This document shows positions 30,249 to 41,675 of a stretch of 64,000 nt of DNA, piece by piece. Below the pieces are notes generated by a model, which was not told the DNA's origin, did not search any database, and saw only the letters and a list, made by a program, of their open reading frames with translations. The stretch is from Corella eumyota. Lineage: Eukaryota > Chordata > Ascidiacea > Phlebobranchia > Corellidae. The DNA lies in NCBI GenBank assembly GCA_963082875.1, contig OY720099.1, positions 3,100,001 to 3,164,000 on the forward strand, given 5' to 3'. Made by a program: the position numbers and the translations under genes. Numbering within the stretch: position 1 is the stretch's first letter; the number at the start of each line of letters is the position of its first letter.

Positions 30249-32687
30249 AATTTTTTGGGGTGTCGGTTTTATATTTATCGGAAACCCTGTAGTTTTGGAT
30301 TGAGGTTTTGTGAGCAGAGTTAAAAAGTGGATGGTAATGTTAAAGGACAGATTATTTTTTGAGATTTATTTTTTTTACCTATTTGTTGGTTATAGTTAGT
30401 ACCTTGGCCACAATATTGGTTTTCGTTTGGTATTTTACGAAAACAAAAATGTTTGAATTTTATGATTTTTTATTTGCAATTAAACAAATATTTTTATAGC
30501 ACGGATGTTTCTATTTAATAAGTATTAAGTTATAATTTCCATATCTTGCTTCTCATACATCAAGTGACTTTAAATCTAACCCAATTTCTAAGATACTTAC
30601 GGAAAAAACGTCCAAATATATCATTTTCCTTTTTGACTCGACATGTTATCAACTTTTGGCAGGAATTTTCTTTTAAAAACAAATATGTCTATGTCAAAGT
30701 TGTGCTACTAAAAAGAGGTATTCTTTATTTCATCCAACGACTACTGCCAACTTTTTGTTGGATCTTAGCAAATTAAATATAATCGATTTTTGCCATCCAG
30801 ACAAAAGACATAAATTTTGGATTTCAAGAAAACAATAAACTAACAAATAAAACTCCATATGGCTAGAAATCCAAAGTATCCAATAAATTCTGAAGTATGT
30901 AAAGGTTATTGTTACAATAGTAAGTTAATAAGGATCATTGATTGAATAAAATATACCTCGATTTTACATGTACAGCATAAAATAAATTTAAAAATTGGAC
31001 ACTTATTGGTTCCTTATTTTATAGGGAGGCGTTTTTGTGGGTATTTTATTTATGTCATACATGCTACCTTAACGGATTCTTAAACGTTAATTGCTTTCCG
31101 ATAGTGCAACGTCGGTCGGCAATTTTTAATGCACGCTCTTGCATGTCAGATATGTCGATGAATATCTAATTTGGGTATGTATACAAGAAGTGTTATGGCT
31201 CAGAAGGTCTCGTTAAAATCCAGAACACCCCTCGAGACCAATCTATCTTAAAAACCGACATTTTACACGGTTTTAATATGTCCTGCTGGTAATATGCACG
31301 CGCAAAAATTAAACATCGTTAGTGGCCCTCCGATTCCCTTCTGCCTACTTTAATAAATCGTATTTGGATTATTATTGCGTTACGATGACCAGGGAATATG
31401 GAATGTTTTATTTATCGCTTGGATGTATATAACCATTAATACAAGGCTATCTTTAACCTGCGTGTATTATATAATAGATGAATACGTTATGTAGGCTAGT
31501 AGAGTTTAACAAGCGTATTGCGAATAAGGTTAGTCAGAATTTGCGGTTTCAATTTTTAATTTAAATTGAGGCGCTCGTAAAATTAGCCTCCGAAAATTAT
31601 TTTGTAAAATTAGCGGCCTCATTACCTTTATCGCTATTTCAATTTACGAGCTAACAGGGCATCATAAAATTAAAACGATCTGTTAAAGAAAAAATTCTGA
31701 AATCAAAGATTTTTTAAAACTGTTCAAGTTTGCAATGCAATAAAGCAAAAAATTTCTTCGTTATATGAATAATGTCAATCATAAAATATAGTACTATGCA
31801 AAGAAAAAAGTATATTAGAGTTTGGCAGGCAGATTTTATGGATTTAACTAATATGTTTTTGTATGTAATGGTTAACAATACGCTATAGTAACATATGTAG
31901 CTTAGTGCAGAAATACCTATTAGTGTATTAAAGTATTGGCTTAAATTGAGAATAAGTTTAGTTTGGATTAGAAATATAGATTTATGTGAGAGTTATTTTT
32001 CTGATTTGCTAACTTAATAAATAATGCACGTGAGGGCCCGCACCGTATATATTTCAATAACGGCATATAAAGTAAAGGTATGCTGCAATATAACGCTAAA
32101 AACCAATTAAAATTTAACCAACCAGTAGTGGGAAAGCTTAAGTTAGGACTAGTTTGCATTTCGAATATAGCCGGGTATATTTTGAGCAGGTTTAGATATT
32201 TTTTTGCAAAGGATTGTTTTGGCCTAAACAGTTTTAATGAATCCGGTAATTTAGATGGAAAATATTGTGTCAAAATTCCATTACGTTGCTTATTTATAAA
32301 ACACCTTCTTTTAAATTAATTAAATTGCATTAAACTATAAAAAATGGCTCAGAATATATTTCTTTTAGCAAAAAATACCATTAAAACTGGTATATATACT
32401 AATTGTAGATATATGAAATGTAAAGAATTCCAAATTGACAGTTGCATTTAATGGTATAGTAAAATGCAATCATAGAATTTTGAAAAGAATTTTAAATAAT
32501 AAACTTACATAACAAAAACATCCACGTTATTTAATAGCAAAGAAGAAATCTATAGTGTTATGATTTCTGTAACTTAGTATAGCAATATTTAAGCAACTGA
32601 AACGCTAAAGCATTGATTGCGGAGATTATAGAAACCTAATATTGGATCATAAATATCTAATGACTGCTCATTCAAAACCAAAAAAAT
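30249..32687. other. Intergenic region
   Basis: About 2.4 kb of AT-rich sequence after ercc8. A weak imperfect inverted pair (GCTCGTAAAATT at 31573 and AATTTACGAGC near 31640) was seen. Open frames at 30546-30776, 31968-32273 (-) and 32080-32319 look random. No gene supported. Confidence 0.5.
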
Positions 32688-35600
32688 ATGACAACTCATC
32701 AAAAATCTATGCCAACGTTAAAAAGCAAACACTGTAGGACTATGCATAGTACTGGATACATACAACCCCATAAGACCGAGACCGGGTCTGCAAATTCTAC
32801 CTTTTTTATACAGCATAAAGGAATGTTGTATAAAGCCCGGTCTACGGTTACCAAACGGCAGCCCCAGTTGCGATGCTCGCGAATAAATGGAAATTGCGGG
32901 AAAATAATAAGAGATTACTGCTGTAGTAAAGAGATGAAGCCTTGTTTAAATACAGAATCCCGTTATTCTGGTGAATTAAGGACAAATTTAAACGGTGATA
33001 TTCGGCAAATATCTAAGGAAAAACACGAGAATGTAAAGTATACCTGCAAAAATACTCCGCTATCAGACAAATATAGGTAAATATACAAATAAATCAAAAA
33101 CTTGATTTTTTCTTTTCTGAAGAACTTGAAGAAAAATTGTTATTTAATCATTTTTTGTTAAACAATAAACCTATGATTAAAGTATTTAATTTGTGTAATG
33201 TAATTTATCCACATAATGCTACTATCGACTGCATTTTTGTTCCGCTAAGTCGTTTAAAAACTTAATCGATTAATTTAATGAGAGTTAGTGCTTTATCGTT
33301 ATTCGATAGGCCGATTCTCTAACTTGCATTTATATCTTTACTAGCCTGTTTGAATAGGTAAGCTACGCTATGATACTGGTTTTAAAAAGTAAGTAAGGGT
33401 AATTTAAATTTAGGATATATAGGCATCAATTTTACAAAGCAGGAAAATTAGTTTTTTTTGGACGACATTTTTATTTTCAATTTTCAATAAACATAAAATT
33501 TCAGGTATTTTTGGATGTTCGACGTTGTATATCCGTTTTCTTTATTTGAATTGCCTTTATAAATAATGCATTAGATATTCATTACTAAACATGTTAATAA
33601 TGCGATAAAAATGTGTAATAATACAGTAAACCTGTAATTATGATTTGACTTCAAGAAAAAAATGTTTTTTTATCGATTTTTTAAAGCGCAAGAAAATGCA
33701 ATTTCAATATTTGCAAAATTAAATTTTCTGTCACTAATTTACGTGACAATTTTCTTGCAAAATATTGTAAATTAGATTATACAAATTGGCGGTTTGGTTA
33801 TCGCTTTATTGAAAATTATTTCATGTAATTGTCGATTTTCGGCCAGCAGACAACGCTTTAACAAAGAAAATGCCATCAACCATAACCAGTGTAGGATTAG
33901 ATGACCCTGTTGTTTATTATTATATAATCCATTATTATTTCATTACTATAACCCCTTGTTCCTTTTTTCCTACAGCGCATAAACGATATATATATCAAAA
34001 GATAATTTTGTCACGCGAGTTGATAATATCAATATTTTTCAGAAAATTTTTGACGAGTCATTCTGTTATAATATAAAATCCATGCTCTTTGTTTTTCAGA
34101 GGCTTGCATCAAGCTAGGGAACGGCCAAATACCTTGGATTTAGGCTTTGCTGGATTAGTACCTTCAAGTCAGCGACAGAATTATCGACCTGGCAGTAGGC
34201 TTGAGAGACTGGAACAACGAAAGTACCGAATAACAAAGTGGAGTGAAACCGACGAACTGTCGTTCAACAGCAGGACTGAAAACTTTGAAACTAGGCTACA
34301 CAACTCTGACTCAACATCTTTGAATTACCACAAGGCCTCAAATGCAAGTTTAAACAGGGATTACAGTCAGACAGAGCAACGGCGAATTCGCGCTTTAAGA
34401 AATATGGAAAAAATGAAAGAAATGTTACCACAAGTTGTCAAAGATGAAAATGTGTCAAAAACTGATAAACTGCAAACAACTGATAGTGGTATTTGGTGCG
34501 GTGGAGGGTCAGAGAATAACAATTTATATTCGAAACCTAACGTTGCAAGCAAATTAATAACTAAAACTAATAAAACAGAGATTACACCAATAAGTAACTT
34601 ATCAAAAGCAGTTAATAAAACGTTACCACAGACGTCACAAACTCGGAATATTACAAGTCATAGAAATGAATCAACCTCTAAAAAGGAATCGCGGTATCAA
34701 AAACAATATTCAACTACAAGCAAAGACCGAAATAAAACAGGTAAGTTATGAAATGTGTATTCTTGTTAAAAAAAGGTGCATACCCAACTAGGCAAAAGAA
34801 ACTTAAGTTGCCATGTTTGGGCCTATATAATATCGAAGATAATTAATTACATTCATACAATTTATAGGAGTTTAGTCTTTTGCCTTGACAATAAAAAATT
34901 TATTTTTTATTATTGCCAAAAAGGCGTAATTAATTATTGATAAACATTTTTTAAATATGATTCAAGCTATTTCCTTTTCAATTTTATTCTACCGAAAAAA
35001 CGTCTTTCTTAAATTCATAATTATCGATTTTTTTATTCATTACCTTTCGCTAGATTTTAATTGAAAATCCAACAGTTTTAAATAGAAAAATTATGACTAA
35101 AAAGAACTAATGGCGTATCCCCTCTTTTAGATTTCTATTCTCCTACTGATTATGACAGTAAGTCAACTCATAAGAAAACTTATAATTCGTCGTTTCATCG
35201 GATATCATCGGACAGTAGTTTAACTTCAAGTCGCGTTAAAAATCGACACAGAAACTCTGTTCGTTCGGATTACTACCGTAGAAAACATCGTGAAACATAT
35301 GACTATACATCAGACGATTCAGAAACAACGCTCGAGCAAAATAGATCTTACAGGACATATAAAAGCAAGACAAAAACTTGCAGATTCGAGGATAATTTGG
35401 ATTACACTCAAAACAGTCCTTACTCGCGTAGCAAAACATTTTCAAACTACCCACTACAGCAAACTACGTACGGGTATAGCCCCCGCCAAAACTTTAATAC
35501 CCCTCAAAATTACCCCCAAAACACAACTAACTACGTTATACAGCCACAACCAAACCATACAACATTTAGAGTAACTGAAAAACAGCTGGTTAAAATCCAA

Positions 35601-37193
35601 CCTAAATCGCTGCACAACTCAGAGCTTTCTAATTATTATAACTTGAACGCTGGGAAGGCAATAATTTACCAATGTGCGTGCGGGGAATGTAGAAAGTTGT
35701 ACAGTTTTCCGAGTAAAGTAACTGAGAAGCCTCATGTTAAATTCAACACGAAACGCACCAGAAGCGAACAGAGTATGACATCCATAACTTCAGGGTAAGT
35801 AAATCCTATTATTTTTATTGTATTACAATTTTAAAAGTATATTTCAATAAAAAGTTACCCGAAAAAAAACACCAAAAATTGTAAAGAAAAAAAATTATTA
35901 ATCTTTTTTATTTAATTTTATGCATTTTTATGCTAGCCAGTTGATTATAAATAAGTTAGATGGCAAAGTGAAGTATGTCTGCGTTATATGTGCGCGCTAT
36001 TTAGAACTAAACTTGACAGCATAGATAAGAAACATCACATAATACACTTACAAACAATATATAAACAATTCAAGATATGATGGCAATTATACCCATACGA
36101 TACTTAACCATTTATTGTAATAATAAAATCTATAAACTGAAAACAATTTTATTTAAAACCACACAGTTATGATTAACTTTCCAATTTTTTTAATAAAAAA
36201 GTTTAAAATGAAGTTTGCTTTTTTAGTCGTATGATCGAAATGTTTTCGCTTTGTTTTCGATGTTTTGACAGTGATGACGACAGTTTAAGTTCCGGGGGGT
36301 CGGATACGGGTTCCTGCGGGGGCGAAGAGGGGGACGGGGAAGAAGGTAAATCATTTTATCTTTATTCAAAATTTTTATCGACAGATTTCATGTAGCGATG
36401 CCCACAATTTTTAATTTCATTTGTAAATGTCTTTTAAGCCTACAATTTTACACGTTTAAAAAGGCTTTATCTTTTTTCTACCAAATTAATTACATTTTAA
36501 ATTTTTTTTTGTTTATACAGAAGCTTACGTAGAGCATGGGGAAGGGGTTAGTGTTGATGGGGACTCAGATGGGGGCGATTCGGGAAGTGATTCTGGGGGT
36601 GATGTGAGTTTAAACAGTGCTGAGCTGTTTGATGATCAGAACAACCTTTTCGATATCAAGTAAGTTTAGTTAATTTTTTTATATTTATTTATACTCGATG
36701 TGGAAAGTCGATTCCACGATCTAATCATAGAGTAACATTAGTTACCCCGAACCAGGATGAAGTTGCTACTGGTGGTTTGAGATATTATAGAATATAACTG
36801 AACCATAATTAGGCTGCTAAATATAGTATTGACCTAGCAGAAGTTCACACTGTTTATAGCTCCTAATTTAGGGGCGCTACAGTATGAGAGCAGTGTGAAT
36901 CGAACCCCGGACCTTATGTAGTAAAGCCAAGTGACCACTACACCACGCTGCCGGCTTAATGTACTTTATTTAAAAATAAAGTTATTATCAGGACTGCTCT
37001 TGGTGGAGAAGACGAATCAGACGATGGTCCTGGTTCTGCCGGTTCCGATTGTTCGGACTCCCTGACCGAGCTCCGTTCCCGCTCCAATAAGGGATCCGGA
37101 AGTTCAGATGGGGAAGGAGACCGAGATACGATTACTGATGATGACGATTTTGATGATTCGTGGGATTCGCTCGCAATTTTCGAGCGAGAATAA
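32688..37193 (+). CDS. Unrecognised 702-residue protein with acidic C-terminus
   Basis: Six exons join in frame: 32688-33076, 34100-34740, 35131-35794, 36272-36345, 36521-36659, 36992-37193. The first 560 or so residues are polar and low in hydrophobics, rich in Ser, Thr, Asn, Lys, Arg, with a short predicted helix near TEQRRIRALRNMEKMKEMLP. A single Cys cluster (YQCACGECRKLY) lies near the end of exon 3. The last 140 residues are highly acidic and Gly/Ser-rich (GDGEE, DGDSDGGDSGSDSGGD, ITDDDDFDDSWDSLAIFERE). No signal peptide, membrane span or catalytic motif is visible, so a soluble, largely disordered protein, perhaps nuclear or scaffold-like, is inferred. I do not recognise a family. Exon 1 is the least secure: an upstream start in another exon is possible. 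Exons 4-6 carry the acidic region and are strongly supported by codon content. Confidence 0.7.
36683..36955 (-). mobile_element. tRNA-derived SINE, family A, near full length
   Basis: Reverse copy in the last intron of the acidic-tail gene. Head at the right (CCACTACACCACGCTGCCGG; GAATCGAACCCCGGACC), tail at the left (CTCGATGTGGAAAGTCGA). Confidence 0.8.
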
Positions 37194-37990
37194 TTGTTTT
37201 TTTTTAAATATTTGTTGAAAATAAAATTTCTAATTTATAAAAATGTTGTTAATAAATTAAGCGACGCTAGAATTATTATAAATATAGTATTAGATGCTTT
37301 TAAATTAGGTTTAAATAATTTACAATTTCTTTTAATTTCATTAATATATATCAAAAATATGAGCTTCGTTGTTTAAAAAAACATATTATTATACATGTAA
37401 CTTGTTTGTCAACACAAGAATAACTTTACATAAAATAAACTAAATTATTAACCAAGTTGGTTAAGTTTGAAACTCATTTCGGTTAAAACTTATGCTCGGA
37501 TAAGGCTGTGACGAAATTATGACTGTAAATGTCGTGTTAAAGTTTGCACTTGTAGTTTAACAGTTTTTAGGTAAAACTTTTTTTCACATTTATTTAACTT
37601 GATTTGTTTCTGGTGATTATACAGCGTTACAAGCAAAGGAAAACGGTTTATGTTTGCTTGTATATGAACATATTAATCACAAAAATAACTGCTTAATTTA
37701 AAACGTACTAAAAAAACAAGAAACTCGTGTAAAAGCATACATGAACAGACGGAACGTTTTGTAACTTTATTTAACTTAATGACTATATAAATATGATTTT
37801 AAAAACAAAATTTTGCTAGTTACTTTTCTTCTAATAAAGGGTTGGAGTAGGGCTTATAATTAAATCACCATATTTTATCTATTTTTTGACTTTATTTATG
37901 CACTTATAATAGTATTTAAATTTTTAGGAAAAATTATTTAATATAGCCTTTAAACTTTTTAATTTTTTTTGATACATTTTAATTATTGTA
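37194..37990. other. Intergenic spacer
   Basis: AT-rich spacer between the acidic-tail gene and hs2st1, containing the 3' UTR of the first and the upstream region of the second. No gene or repeat recognised. Confidence 0.5.
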
Positions 37991-40774
37991 ATGATGAGAA
38001 TAACAAGAAAATTAACTGCTGGAAAATTATCAACTTTATACATCGCAATTTTCTTTTTTTTAATCACCATCGGATATTTTGAATTTCGTTTAACAGACCT
38101 CACTGCAAAAAATATTGAATTAGGTAAAAATTTTTTACTTAATAATTTTTTTTAAAGTCCAATTATTGAATTTATTTTTTTAACAATTTTATATCTTTTT
38201 TTGGATATTATTTGGTGTTTGTAAATTAAACCATATGCTGGACCTTAACATTTGAATTAATAAATTGTTATTATAGAAAAGAGATTACAAAAATATGCTT
38301 CAGAAATAATTGTACGAAAAGAAAAATCTTTTGAACAAGAATTACCAAATTTTGTTGCTGGTTCTGTAAGTTTTTATGACAGTTACTAAACATTTTTTAC
38401 AATTTTTTAATTATAAAATTAATTTAAAAAGTATGAATATGTTTGTATAGACCTATATAATAAACTGATTATATACATTTAATTTTTAAAGAATTCAAAA
38501 ACAGACAACACTTAAAATCTTAACAAATCATAAGATGACATTTCCTGTTTAAAATGTTAATATTCTAAATGCCTAGACTAGAAATCCTTAAAAAAATATG
38601 TCTCAGACAAAAACAAACTTAAACTTAAATTACCATTTGATTTATAAATCAAAAAATTTGTTTTTAGAAACAAAAAAATGATCTACGTTATATAATATTG
38701 AAATATATTTTACTGGTATTGTGTTTATATAATAAAATAGAAGAGTCTTGTGTTTGATTTTTTAAGGAATCTCAGGATGTTAGAAGTTTAGAACTGATAG
38801 TTGTTTACAATCGAGTTCCGAAAACTGGAAGCACCTCGTTTGCCAATATTGTTTATTCCATGACGAGAAAAAATCAAATGTATGTGCTTCATACAAACAC
38901 AAGCGATAACAATTTAAAAATGGCACAAAACGACCAGGTTATTATTAAAAGGTTTTAGTTGAAATTTAAAAATATGGTGCATTTTTAAAAATTTTTCGCA
39001 TAAAAATGAATGGATGTTTTTCTAGTACGAAATGGTTAAAAATATGACCAGATGGAAGGAAAGACGACCAGCTTTTTACCATGGCCATTTTGCCTACATT
39101 CCTTTCAGTCAATTTGGTGAAGTGGAGCCCTTGTATATTAACATATTGAGAGAACCGTTAGATAGGCTGGTATCTCATTATTATTTTCTTCGGTATGGAG
39201 ATGATTATAGAAAAGGATTGAAAAGGACTAAGCAAGGAGATAAAACGGTATTTTTAAAATTAAAAATTTTTAATAAATTAAATGTAAAATATCATTTTTC
39301 ATTTTTTGTAAAATTCTTTTTACTAAAACGTTTATGTAATAATAGATGACTAATTTTATAATATATATTGGTATTTTCTTTGTGTAATATTAAACATTTA
39401 CTTATACTGTGTTTAAACATTTGTTAACCTTCAACTTTTGTCTAGACTAAAAAATGCATGGTTAAAATTTAAATTGTAAAAGCAGGCATCAATTTTGAAA
39501 ACCACAACTATTTAATATCACATTACTACCATTGTGTTAAAGTAAAATAAACACTTTAAATATTTTCTCAATCCCTTGTATATTTACATAACTTATACAC
39601 CCATATTTTAGTTTTTAATGAGAAATAACTTATCTTTAAAGATTTAAAGCTAATACTTTATTAAAATCTATTTTTTAAGTGTTTTTTTATAAGGCCCTAA
39701 TGTATTAAATTTATAAGTTGTAGTTTCATCTTTTAAATTAATTTACTTTTTAGACATTTGACGAATGCGTGGCACAAAACGGTCACGACTGTCAGCCAGG
39801 AAGATTGTGGCTTCAAATTCCACTTATGTGCGGACAAACTGCTGAATGCTGGTTTGTAGCCAAATTTTTTTTATTAAATTGTTATTTTTTTTAAATAATA
39901 TGATATTTGTATGTTTAGGAAGCCGGGTAGTCAGTGGGCTCTACAGCAAGCAAAGAATAATATAGCTGCAAAGTACACCTTGGTTGGCGTTACTGAGAGA
40001 ATGGAGGAGTTTTTAGTTGTTTTGGAGGGCATTGTACCAAGAATATTTAATGGAATTTCTGATGAATATAGAAAAGGTAATTTAACATTTTATTGATTTA
40101 AAAAAAAAATTTAAGACTAGCTTTTCACTTTTTTTAAGAGTAGCTTTTAACTTTTAATATGTCTTAAACCGAAAGTGTGGTGTAGTGTTAAGAACACTTG
40201 GTTTTACCACATGAGGTCCTGGGTTCAATCTCCACTGCTTTATGCTGTAACACCCTAGAGTAGATGCTATAAACTATATGTTCTCCTGCTGAGCCAACAC
40301 TTAATCAGCATCTTAATTATCGAGCCATCATAATTTATAATATCCCCAACTGCCAAAAGGTAATTTGAGACTGGGTCTGGGTGACTAATGTTACTCTATG
40401 TTTAGGTCTCGAAGTCGACCTTCCCACACCGAGAATAAATATAAAAAAATTGGACATATACATTACATACTTTGCCGACTATTTAAATGTTATTAAATTA
40501 TACCAAATAAAAGGTTACAAAATTTTTATTTTTAGGTGAAAAATCCCACATTCGAAACACTATGCATAAAGAACCACCTTCTACTGAATCAATTAAACAT
40601 TTAAAAAACTCTAAAGTTTACAAATTGGAAAGAGAGTTGTACGACTTTGCTTTAGCACAATTTGAATCTGTTAAACAATTAACTACAAAAATTGATAAAA
40701 AGGGCGTTTTGAGACCACTGCCTGTCAAATATTTTTACGAAAAAATGTACGGCCCTAATGGTAAATTAAAATAA
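37991..40774 (+). CDS. hs2st1: Heparan sulfate 2-O-sulfotransferase
   Basis: Golgi type II membrane enzyme that moves sulfate from PAPS to the 2-O position of iduronate in heparan sulfate, which affects FGF and other growth-factor signalling. Seven exons give 369 residues (human 356): 37991-38123, 38277-38365, 38767-38937, 39026-39247, 39754-39851, 39919-40076, 40536-40774. The membrane anchor lies at about 14-33. The 5'-phosphosulfate loop is RVPKTGSTSF (Lys93, the likely catalytic lysine). FYHGHF provides His150 and His152, matching the two key histidines of human HS2ST. The 3'-phosphate site is in LREPLDRLVSHYYFLRYGDD. The Cys pairs in ECVAQNGHDCQ and MCGQTAECW are also kept. A SINE sits in intron 6. 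Confident assignment. Confidence 0.96.
40170..40446 (+). mobile_element. tRNA-derived SINE, family A, near full length
   Basis: Forward copy in hs2st1 intron 6. Box A region GTGTGGTGTAGTG, box B GGGTTCAATCTCC, body with AACTGCC, tail GAAGTCGACCTTCCCAC followed by a GAATAAATATAA end. Confidence 0.8.
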
Positions 40775-40775
40775 A
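40770..40775 (+). promoter_or_regulatory. Poly(A) signal overlapping the hs2st1 stop codon
   Basis: The final codons AAA TAA followed by A form AATAAA across the stop. If used, the mRNA would have almost no 3' UTR. Other hexamers occur downstream, so use is unproven. Confidence 0.35.
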
Positions 40776-41675
40776 TATTTTTTTTTTAATTTTTAAATGG
40801 TATTATATACAAATGGTATTACTTTATTATGCTTTAACTTTATTATCTGTTTTTTTGCTTTAGTGTATGTGTAGTACATTATTTTTTCATTTTATTTTTT
40901 GTACGGTTTTAATAATATCACAACACAAAATAATACCTATTTTTATGCCCTTTTTTAATCAGAAAATACTTTTTAAATTCTATTTATTTAATAGTTAAAT
41001 CACCAATAATATTAAAGCATATTTTTGTTGGTACATACTAACAAGACACTTTTGTTCACTTTTTTTTAAATTATTACCTATGCTTTTCACATCGTAATTT
41101 CAGTAATACTTTGTGTACAACATTTGTTGTATGATTTTTATTGTGCCATTATGATTGTTATTGTGTCTCATTGTTTAAACTTTGTGTTACATTTTACTTT
41201 TTTTAGGCACAATATTAAAATTATTTTGTTATTATTTTTACTGAATTGGCATTTTTTGATTTTTGTATAAGACAGCTACTTAAATAATTTTATTCTTTTA
41301 TTTTTAGTAATTTTTTATTTGCTTATGTTATAGTTTTGTCGTTTTTTTCTATTGGCTTTATTTGATTAAAAATTTAAATAATTCCTTTTAAAATTGTACG
41401 ATGCAATGCTTCTATACTAACAAATTGGTGCAATTTGAAATGATTGTTTTTGTATTGTAAATAGGATAAAAATGGTTTATGCATAGGTGACACATTTTTT
41501 TAATATATCCAATTGAGGATAAACAATATAAGTTTTTATCTTTAAATTTTATTGACAACACTGGGTTTTTCGACACGTGACCTGACGTCATTTTGCACGT
41601 GTATGCTTAAAAGTAAATACTGATCTACAGCGAAAAGTTTAAAATTCATTGAATTCGTTTGTTTTTAAGCTTCTA
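40775..41675. other. Intergenic spacer, hs2st1 to tsen2
   Basis: AT-rich spacer. Its right end holds a promoter-like cluster of CRE and E-box motifs, listed separately. No other gene seen. Confidence 0.5.
41574..41601 (+). promoter_or_regulatory. E-box / CRE / E-box cluster upstream of tsen2
   Basis: Within 28 bases there are CACGTG (41574-41579), TGACGTCA (41583-41590) and CACGTG (41596-41601), 75-102 bases before the tsen2 ATG. All three are palindromes. The spacing and position suggest a core promoter bound by bHLH-zip and CREB/ATF-type factors. Confidence 0.5.

Noticed and set aside
30546-30776. Hydrophobic open frame after ercc8
   Set aside because: AT-rich composition, no splice context and no recognisable protein features; likely ercc8 3' UTR or intergenic.
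40775-41675. Operon-type linkage of hs2st1 and tsen2
   Set aside because: Ascidian operons have little or no spacer; here 0.9 kb and a promoter-like cluster separate the two genes.
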